Of a DNA stretch of 14,158 nt, positions 5,703 to 12,542 are shown piece after piece. The notes beneath the pieces were generated by a model. It was not told where the DNA came from, searched no databases, and worked only from the letters and a program-made list of their open reading frames with translations. The DNA comes from a bacterium (GTDB lineage Bacteria; Patescibacteriota; Saccharimonadia; Saccharimonadales; UBA4665): positions 1-14,158 of the forward strand of contig JAJZWG010000016.1 in assembly GCA_021846795.1 (NCBI GenBank), written 5' to 3'. The first letter of the stretch is position 1. Each line of letters starts with the position of its first letter. A program made the position numbers and the translations under genes.

Positions 5703-6767
5703 ATGATATTTAACTTAAATTTAGTTAATTTTCGATCTTATAAAACCGAATCTTTTGAATTTAATCCGGGGGTTAATTTAATTGTTGGGCCAAACGCTAG
5801 TGGAAAAACTAACTTAATTGAAGCGATTTCTTTAATTTGTTCATTAAAAAGTTTTCGTAGTAAAACCAATGATTTAATTAACCATCAAGCTGATTTTTTT
5901 TATATTAAAGCTATTGATCAAATGAACTTTCAACGAGAATTAAGTTATCAACTAATCAATAATCAATTAACTAAAAAATATAAACTTAATCAATTGGAAA
6001 TTAAAAATCATAATCAACAACATAAAATCCCGATAATTGTTTTTGAACCATCGTATTTAAATTTAATTTCTGGAACATCTGAAAAAAGACGTGATTACCT
6101 TGATCAAATTAATCAAAGTTTATTAAAAAACTACTCTAGAATATTAAACCAATATAAAAGAATTATTACCCAAAGAAACAAACTTTTAAAAGATCCAAAA
6201 TCACAAATCCAAGATTTTTTCCCATGGAATATTAGATTAGTGGAAACAGCTAATCTAATTGTTGAAAAAAGATTAAATTTAATAAATACGATTAATCAAA
6301 AAATTAACTATATTTATAATGAAATCGCTAAAAATAAAATTTATAATATCGAAATTGAGTATAAAACTAACCAAAATGTTAAAAATTACGCCAATAACCT
6401 CTTAAAATCTTTAGAGGATAATTTTTCATTAGAAAAAAAATATTCTTATAGTTTGTTTGGGCCACACCATGATGACGTGGTTTTTAAATTTGATAAAAAA
6501 GAAGCTAGATCAATTGCTTCAAGGGGTGAAATAAGAACATTAATTTTAGTTTTAAAAATTATAGAAGCTCAATTAGTTGAAGAAAATAATAAAAACTACC
6601 AACCTATTTTATTATTTGATGATGTTTTTAGTGAGTTAGATGGCTCAAGAAGAAAATATTTAATTGAATATTTTCAAAACTATCAAATTTTTATAACAAC
6701 AACCGATGCTGACGTTGTGGTTAAAAATTTTTCAAAAAATAGCCATATAATTTTATTAAATAATTAA
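5703..6767 (+). CDS. recF: DNA replication/repair ATPase RecF
   Basis: ABC/SMC-like ATPase that binds DNA at gaps and, with RecO and RecR, helps load RecA. The product has 354 residues, a normal length. Its N-terminus, NLNLVNFRSYKTESFEF, is typical. Walker A is GPNASGKT (29-36). The middle segment has FEPSYLNLISGTSEKRRDYLD, and FGPHHDD follows. The ABC signature reads SRGEIRTL instead of the usual SQGQQRTL. Walker B and the D-loop read ILLFDDVFSELD (302-313). The start is 9 bases after the dnaN stop with no visible ribosome binding site, suggesting coupling to dnaN. The TAA stop overlaps the stop of the convergent T4SS operon. gyrB, the usual next gene, is absent. Confidence 0.95.
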   Translation: MIFNLNLVNFRSYKTESFEFNPGVNLIVGPNASGKTNLIEAISLICSLKSFRSKTNDLINHQADFFYIKAIDQMNFQRELSYQLINNQLTKKYKLNQLEIKNHNQQHKIPIIVFEPSYLNLISGTSEKRRDYLDQINQSLLKNYSRILNQYKRIITQRNKLLKDPKSQIQDFFPWNIRLVETANLIVEKRLNLINTINQKINYIYNEIAKNKIYNIEIEYKTNQNVKNYANNLLKSLEDNFSLEKKYSYSLFGPHHDDVVFKFDKKEARSIASRGEIRTLILVLKIIEAQLVEENNKNYQPILLFDDVFSELDGSRRKYLIEYFQNYQIFITTTDADVVVKNFSKNSHIILLNN

Positions 6768-7861
6768 TTACTAATTGAATTAATAAGATATTGATTATTC
6801 TGATTATTAATAGTTATCATAAGACTACTTTGCTGACCATTCAAGGTGTAACCAAACGGAATATTGGTTTTATTAATGATCTGACTGGTTTTATTATTAA
6901 CAACCAAGTTGGTAATATTACAAGCAACCGTAAATTGAGTTGAACTAGTTGCCTGGATTAAGCAATTATTAATTGATGGAATAATTTTAAAATTATTCTG
7001 ATGAGAGATTAAATAATTAGCACCAGTTGATCCAGTTGAACCAACAGAAGTATATTGATTCATTAATTGATTATAAAAAGAACTAGTTAAAATGTTTTTC
7101 AATGAATTAATCCAGGTATAATTAGTGTTTTGATAGGCACTATTTCGGTTTTCATAGGTTTGAATATATTGATTAGCTAAATTCATTAAAATTTGTTGAG
7201 TTGAATTAGCCACTGAACTAGTAGTAAGGGGGATTTGATTAATTAAACTAATATATTGAAAAGGAATTTGTGGATATGATTGACTGCTTAAAAAGATACT
7301 TGGTTTTGTAATAACCGACCAATTATTATTAGTTTTCCTCATTATTAGTTCTAAAGTATTTTGATTTAAAACATTACTAGGAATTAATTTTATTAAAGAC
7401 CAGTCACCTCTTTTACCAACTAGTTTTAAGGTTGATATAGTGTAAGAATTTTTAGTAATCAATTGACTATATGATGAAGCTAGAAAAGCTTGTTGAATAG
7501 CTGGTTTTTCTTGGTTTAATAATTTATTTAAATAATTTTGACTGTACGGTAGTTCAGGAGTAGCCAAGGTTAATGGATGAGAAATATTAATAATTTTTTT
7601 AACTGAACTATAATTTAAATTATTAGATTGATATGAAACCGTATATAAACCTACTGGAATATTTTTTTTAATAGTTTGATTGGTTGAAAAAGTGTATTTA
7701 TTCTTAATATTAATAATTTTAATAGAGTTATTTTGGCCTGGATTAAAATTAACGGTAGTTTGTGAGAAAAATAATTTGTTAATAAAATAGATAGCTGAAA
7801 TAACTATTACTGCTAAGATTATTAATTTTAATAATTTTTTTAAATTAAAAGCTTTATTCAT
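6764..7861 (-). CDS. Membrane-anchored protein of the T4SS operon, possible VirB8/NTF2-like C-terminus
   Basis: I do not recognise a named family over the full length of 365 residues. The N-terminus is basic, with one transmembrane helix at about 11-32, so most of the protein should lie outside the membrane. A beta-rich, PEGA-like segment follows (about 35-95; NIPVGLYTVSYQS resembles the PxGxYxV pattern of such domains). The middle part (about 118-200) has LVGKRGDWSLIKLIP, then NNNWSVITKP and SYPQIP. I recall similar patterns from Saccharibacteria proteins but cannot check this. The C-terminal part (about 222-363) begins with a helix, NLANQYIQTYENRNSAY, and ends in strands, reminiscent of VirB8/TcpC NTF2-like domains; this is inference. 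The only two cysteines, Cys300 and Cys314, could form a disulfide. AAGGA precedes the ATG and overlaps the previous gene's stop. Last gene of the operon. Confidence 0.75.
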   Translation of the reverse strand: MNKAFNLKKLLKLIILAVIVISAIYFINKLFFSQTTVNFNPGQNNSIKIINIKNKYTFSTNQTIKKNIPVGLYTVSYQSNNLNYSSVKKIINISHPLTLATPELPYSQNYLNKLLNQEKPAIQQAFLASSYSQLITKNSYTISTLKLVGKRGDWSLIKLIPSNVLNQNTLELIMRKTNNNWSVITKPSIFLSSQSYPQIPFQYISLINQIPLTTSSVANSTQQILMNLANQYIQTYENRNSAYQNTNYTWINSLKNILTSSFYNQLMNQYTSVGSTGSTGANYLISHQNNFKIIPSINNCLIQATSSTQFTVACNITNLVVNNKTSQIINKTNIPFGYTLNGQQSSLMITINNQNNQYLINSISN

Positions 7862-7869
7862 GATTGTCC

Positions 7870-8478
7870 TTATAGTTTTATGACTGGCGCTTGGTTAATG
7901 AACTGCAAATTCAGACTACTGATTTGATAACCAAGACTTCTAATCCATTCAATCGCCGCATCAATTGACAGTGGATTATTGGCAGTTATTTGAATAAACG
8001 GTTTAGTTGGATTACTAGGATTATCGGCATAATTAATACTGTAGTTATAGTTTGGGCCGTTATGTGGTAAGAATTTAATAATTGGTTCATTATTAACTGA
8101 CTGTTGGGAAAATTGATTAGACAGATTACTGGCAACTGCTTCGGATAATTGTTCTTGATTAAGATGAATTTTATAAAAATTAGCTGTTCTAGGAGTATTA
8201 GGCAGTAAAACTAAACCAACGATTAAAGATTGTTTTGGTTTTAAATTAAAAGATTCTTGTTGTGATTTAAAACCACTATAACTAGCTTTAAGATTGTATT
8301 TACCGGGCTTTAAATTAATAATACCATTAGAAAAAGAATTACCATTAATTGTAATAGTCGCTTGAGTGGGTACAACCAATAATTTGATTTTAGCTGTTTT
8401 ATTAGAGCTATTAATAATAAAAACACCTAAATATATTAAAACTACCACACTAATTATTAATAATAAAACTTTTTTCAT
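7870..8478 (-). CDS. PEGA-domain membrane-anchored protein of the T4SS operon
   Basis: A 202-residue protein, probably displayed outside the cytoplasmic membrane. The N-terminus MKK is followed by one hydrophobic helix at about 4-23 with no evident cleavage site, so a signal anchor is likely. Residues 32-93 form a PEGA-type beta domain: VPTQATITINGNSFSNG, LKPGKYNLKASYSGFKS, and a strand ending GLVLLP. These domains are common in surface proteins and are thought to bind glycan or wall components. The C-terminal part (about 100-202) has EPIIKFLPHNGPNYNYSINY and PLSIDAAIEWIRSLGY, a pattern I associate with Saccharibacteria envelope proteins but cannot name. The ATG at 8478 overlaps the previous gene's TGA (ATGA), with AGGA upstream. 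The stop sits in the ribosome binding site of the next gene, so translation of the three genes is tightly linked. Confidence 0.85.
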   Translation of the reverse strand: MKKVLLLIISVVVLIYLGVFIINSSNKTAKIKLLVVPTQATITINGNSFSNGIINLKPGKYNLKASYSGFKSQQESFNLKPKQSLIVGLVLLPNTPRTANFYKIHLNQEQLSEAVASNLSNQFSQQSVNNEPIIKFLPHNGPNYNYSINYADNPSNPTKPFIQITANNPLSIDAAIEWIRSLGYQISSLNLQFINQAPVIKL

Positions 8479-9857
8479 GAATTTGGTCCTATATATTGAG
8501 CGGCTAGATAATATCCTCTACCTAGCGGATCGTTTAATTGAGCTACACCAAGACTAGCCGATAAAGTCCCTAGCGAAGCTTGAGCTATATTGTTACCGTT
8601 TTGTTGTGGACCTAAATAAATAAAAGTATGTCCACCAGCTCCAGCCCCGGCTTGACCAGGTGTAATAACGCCGTTAACGTCAGTCGTACCCTTATTAATA
8701 ATTAAAATATCACCTGGTTGTAGTTGTGAGGTACTTTTAATTGGATAAGTGACTTTATATAAAGTCGGATGACTGATAACATATTGAGCTTGAGCTACAG
8801 TATCAGAAGAAGGATAATTTGGGTCAACACCACTAGCATGCATGACTGTAGCCACAAACACACCACAATCATCACCCAGCCCATTAGTTGAAGAATAACC
8901 TGTTGGGTTATATTGTTTAAGAGCTGCTTGATAACTAGCGGTTGGTTGATTGCCGTGTTGAGAGTTAGGCCAAGATAAATTAATAGCAGTTTGAACGATG
9001 TTTTTACTTATTACACCACTACCATTATTGGGGTTATTGCAGTTTAAATTAGATAAATAGGAAACGTTGTTGGTGCTACTAGTTGTACTAGTATTACTTA
9101 AAACAACCGGTAAAGTGATCGGACTAGAGGAAGCATACAAACTGTTTATAATATTAATAGCTGAACCTAATTCAGACTGATATTGACTACCTGCACTGTT
9201 AGTTGAACCTTGAATAGTTTGAATTATACGACCATAATTTCGAGGATTAGTTAATAAACCCGAATAATTATAAGCTTGAACAACACCTTGAAAACGATGA
9301 AAAAATCTTTCAGCTTGATAGGCTGGATCCATAATTTGTTTAATAGCATTGGGATGTTGATTATCAAAATTATCATCTAAAACAGTATTTGGTGGTGATG
9401 GACCGGCTAATTTTGGAGTAGTCCAACCAGCGGAAATTCTTTGTTGAAATAAACCTAGCGAATCATAGTTATTACCAGCACCTTGAGCGTATTGACTTTG
9501 AAGAGACAAAGGTATTCCAGTGTTTGCTCGATCTAATAAACTTGATTCTGCTAAAGCCGTCATAATACCTATAGTAGCACCAGCTTTACCTAAATTATCG
9601 GTTTTAGCAATCCCGATAATAATTTTAGCATTAGCATTTTGCTCAGCACTGGTTTGAGCAGTCGTTCCAGAAGAAACCGTAATGTTGGTTAAACCACTAT
9701 TACTACAGGAAGTAACACTAGGATCATACCAAGAATAGTTATTATTAATTGCTGAAAACTGATTAGCTGTATAGGCAAAAACATTTTGGCTAAATAATAA
9801 AATTAAAATAATTAATGTCGAGAAACCTAAACTAAAAATTTTATTAAAACGTTTCAT
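8475..9857 (-). CDS. Secreted two-domain peptidoglycan hydrolase (VirB1-like): lysozyme-like plus CHAP/NlpC-type
   Basis: Predicted to cut glycan strands and stem peptides so that a secretion apparatus can cross the wall. The 460 residues start with a Sec signal peptide (MKRFNK, hydrophobic core 10-22, likely cleavage after VFA at 28). The lysozyme-like domain is about 75-215; TALAESSL offers Glu104 as the catalytic acid, followed by SLGLFQQR (133-140) and AGW. This resembles actinobacterial and Saccharibacteria SLGLFQQRPSQGW segments. A Ser/Thr/Asn-rich linker covers about 245-285. The C-terminal cysteine-peptidase domain is about 286-460: GDDCGVFVATV with Cys331 as nucleophile, LQPGDILII, then GGHTFIYLG with His410. 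The start directly abuts the TAG of the 880-residue gene and lacks its own ribosome binding site. The stop TGA overlaps the next start. The two-domain assignment is solid; exact bond specificity is inference. Confidence 0.88.
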   Translation of the reverse strand: MKRFNKIFSLGFSTLIILILLFSQNVFAYTANQFSAINNNYSWYDPSVTSCSNSGLTNITVSSGTTAQTSAEQNANAKIIIGIAKTDNLGKAGATIGIMTALAESSLLDRANTGIPLSLQSQYAQGAGNNYDSLGLFQQRISAGWTTPKLAGPSPPNTVLDDNFDNQHPNAIKQIMDPAYQAERFFHRFQGVVQAYNYSGLLTNPRNYGRIIQTIQGSTNSAGSQYQSELGSAINIINSLYASSSPITLPVVLSNTSTTSSTNNVSYLSNLNCNNPNNGSGVISKNIVQTAINLSWPNSQHGNQPTASYQAALKQYNPTGYSSTNGLGDDCGVFVATVMHASGVDPNYPSSDTVAQAQYVISHPTLYKVTYPIKSTSQLQPGDILIINKGTTDVNGVITPGQAGAGAGGHTFIYLGPQQNGNNIAQASLGTLSASLGVAQLNDPLGRGYYLAAQYIGPNS

Positions 9858-12500
9858 CTAGTAACACTTTTTTGAATTATTGGTAGTTGTCACATAACTG
9901 GCATTACATAAATTATTAGCAGTTGTGTCATAAAGCATAGCTAGTCTAAATCTAAAAACATTATGTCCAAACGTAGGATTATTATAACCTAAATTTTGTG
10001 GACTACAGAGCCCTTGATCAGCAACCACATAACCATTAGAATCTCGTTGGATGTCTCCATTGGCTAGTAAAGTACCAATTTGAGCACTGCTACTAATAGT
10101 TAATTTAGAGTTTGGAGCAGTTGGATTAAAGGCTTGACCGTGAGAGTTATATTTATAACCAAAACAAGCTGCATAAGTTTTAGCAATTTGACTTTCTTGG
10201 CCACTTTGAGTTAAGATTTGCTGATTTTCTAACGGATAAAAACTAGAATTTGAATGCATTCTTTGAAGTTCTTGATTAGACCAACCAAAATCAACAATTC
10301 CAAAATTTTGATTAATCGGATTAGCGTTAGATGCTGCTAAGGCTGGTGAATAATTAAATATTGAGACAATATTGTTAAAAATCTTTAGTGGATTAAAAAT
10401 TTCATCAAGGTAATTAATAAAGTTTTTAACAGTTAAAACATTTTTAAAGCTTTCTACTGAAACAGCTAATCTTGATAACAATGAATATGGATTAGACAAT
10501 GAAACATATCTTGAAGCTAGGTTTTGATTAGATTGAGTTTTGCCAAGAGAATTAACAGCGTTAACTTGAGTTTGAACCATCTCTGATTTTGTTAAAGGTC
10601 GACCAAAATCATTTGATCGATTTATTTCATTTGCCTGCAATAAAGCTCCAGATAAAGCCTCGTTAGTTAATGCTGGACCAGTTGATACACCACTATTAAC
10701 TAAATTAGTATTACTGGCTACATAATTTTTAGCTAATAAGCTTAATCCAATAGTAGCACCTACTGTTGTTAAACCAGTTTTTGAGAAAATACCTTTAATT
10801 GGTCCATTAATTAAAGTATCGTATAATATTCCAGCTCTAGTGGTTTCTTCGGTAGCATTAACACCAACTTTAAGGCTGACCTTATTAAATAAATAACCTT
10901 TAAGTTGTTGAAATAAACCTTGATCAACCAGATTGGTGACAGTATCATCTACAGCTGCTTCGGTGCCAGCACTACCCGCATCAACTACAGGCCCAACACC
11001 AGAAAAAGTTCCAGCAATTTGAACTAAAATAGATAGTGCTGAAACACCAGCAGCTATTCCGACGTTTGTAGCAATTGGACAAAATTGAAGAATTTTATTG
11101 GCTAGATATTGTATAGCATTATTATTAGGAAATAAAGCTGTAATGATATTTTGTTGGTATGATCCATTGGGAGCAGCTTCAGGATGAATTGAACTAGGTG
11201 TATTAATGGTTCCTCCACTAGCCAAAATTTCAGCATCAGATTGAGATAAATCACCTAGATTTTTATTAGTACCCGATATAGCTGTTGCTAAAGCTCCGTG
11301 ATAAGGGTTATTGGCTACAGAGCCTTTAATTTGCTGGTTGGCTTGCGATTGAAGCCCGTCATACAAATTAGTTTGTTCGTTAATAGTATTATTAATGGTT
11401 GGTCCAGAATTAACAATTGAACTTTCATAAATTAAACAAACGGGCAGACCTATAGCGTAGATTGGGTTAGTATATTTTAAAAAATCACCTAAGAATCCAT
11501 TGGTTGCTGATTCATTTATATATTTTAAAAATGAACTTGGCGGAGTGTTTGTTTGTAGTTCTTGAGCTACTGTTGCAATATTTTCATCGGCTTTAGTAAG
11601 ATCTTGTTCGGCTGTTTGAGCTTCACTATTATTACCATCGACTACAGGTGGGTTAAGAGAATTAGTATCACCTGCTACAGTGTCTTGTTCTAATTGTTGA
11701 GCTTCAGCAGCACTTGGATTTTCTTGAGCTGATCGAGTTTTAAATTTATAAAGTAGCCAACCAGTCAAACTACCACCACTTTCCATAAATAGATCTCTAG
11801 TTATGATATTTCCAGGAATGGTGCCTAGTTCTTGAGCATTAAGCGCATCACTTAAAGCTGGTTTAAAATTAACCCAAAAATTTGCAAAATCGTTAGCTTT
11901 ATAAAAATCACTAATAATTGGTACGTGAGTAAAAATACCAGTTGTATTGTCAAAAGCAAGAGTATCACCATTTATTTCAATTGATTGAAGTTGTGGTTCG
12001 CTAAAAAAATGATTTTTAGTGTAATTAAAGGATATATTGTTAGAGCTTTTAAAATTATCAATAATATTTGAAGGTCTAATATTATTGATGGTGTCCCATA
12101 AACTAGGTGAATCTTGAGCAAAAGAACTTTCAAAATTAGCATAACTAGACTCTCCAGCTGCCGCTTGTTGAGCAGAAACTTCTGCGGGGGCTGCTTCAAG
12201 GGCTAAGTTTTGACTCATAATGTCTTGAGTTGCTTGATTGGCGGTTAAGGTGATTGACGAAAAAGCATAATCTTGAACTATTTGCATAAAATTTGGCAGC
12301 ATATATTGACCCATAATTAGAATAAAGACAATAAGAGCTATAAAACCTAAACCAATCCCTCCTCCACCAAAAATTAAAATTTTTTTGTTAGTCGATAAAT
12401 TTTTAACTTTTGCGATTAAATTTGAAGGTGAAGTTTTTGTTGATTCAGCTTGATATAAGCCTTCAGATGGTGTCTCGTCTTTTTCTTGTGTGTTTTCCAT
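9858..12500 (-). CDS. Large membrane-anchored protein of the T4SS operon (possible VirB6-like or surface component)
   Basis: I do not recognise a characterised family for these 880 residues. The cytoplasmic N-terminus (1-38) is polar and followed by a Gly-rich strong transmembrane helix at about 41-64. The remainder is mostly polar, Asn/Gln/Ala-rich and probably extracytoplasmic. Three weaker hydrophobic stretches lie at about 345-360, 474-500 and 576-592; they could be membrane segments as in VirB6/TrbL, or buried helices. A low-complexity acidic, Gln-rich region spans about 258-318. The C-terminal part (about 730-880) reads VDFGWSNQELQRMHS and SFYPLENQQIL, with four cysteines (779, 832, 865, 879) that suggest disulfides. 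Position between VirB4 and the hydrolase is what one expects for a channel subunit; that role is inference. The stop is TAG. A 42-base gap separates it from VirB4, and no clear ribosome binding site is seen. Confidence 0.8.
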   Translation of the reverse strand: MENTQEKDETPSEGLYQAESTKTSPSNLIAKVKNLSTNKKILIFGGGGIGLGFIALIVFILIMGQYMLPNFMQIVQDYAFSSITLTANQATQDIMSQNLALEAAPAEVSAQQAAAGESSYANFESSFAQDSPSLWDTINNIRPSNIIDNFKSSNNISFNYTKNHFFSEPQLQSIEINGDTLAFDNTTGIFTHVPIISDFYKANDFANFWVNFKPALSDALNAQELGTIPGNIITRDLFMESGGSLTGWLLYKFKTRSAQENPSAAEAQQLEQDTVAGDTNSLNPPVVDGNNSEAQTAEQDLTKADENIATVAQELQTNTPPSSFLKYINESATNGFLGDFLKYTNPIYAIGLPVCLIYESSIVNSGPTINNTINEQTNLYDGLQSQANQQIKGSVANNPYHGALATAISGTNKNLGDLSQSDAEILASGGTINTPSSIHPEAAPNGSYQQNIITALFPNNNAIQYLANKILQFCPIATNVGIAAGVSALSILVQIAGTFSGVGPVVDAGSAGTEAAVDDTVTNLVDQGLFQQLKGYLFNKVSLKVGVNATEETTRAGILYDTLINGPIKGIFSKTGLTTVGATIGLSLLAKNYVASNTNLVNSGVSTGPALTNEALSGALLQANEINRSNDFGRPLTKSEMVQTQVNAVNSLGKTQSNQNLASRYVSLSNPYSLLSRLAVSVESFKNVLTVKNFINYLDEIFNPLKIFNNIVSIFNYSPALAASNANPINQNFGIVDFGWSNQELQRMHSNSSFYPLENQQILTQSGQESQIAKTYAACFGYKYNSHGQAFNPTAPNSKLTISSSAQIGTLLANGDIQRDSNGYVVADQGLCSPQNLGYNNPTFGHNVFRFRLAMLYDTTANNLCNASYVTTTNNSKKCY

Positions 12501-12542
12501 AACTTAGGTTTTATACAGTCTAGAATAACATATTTTAAGTTT

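Noticed and set aside
8366..8557. 63-codon plus-strand open frame across the PEGA-protein/hydrolase junction
   Set aside because: Antisense to two supported genes and without family character; it is a by-product of AT-rich sequence.
11972..12199. 75-codon minus-strand open frame inside the 880-residue gene
   Set aside because: Different frame of the same strand within a long supported gene; leucine/isoleucine-rich shadow sequence.
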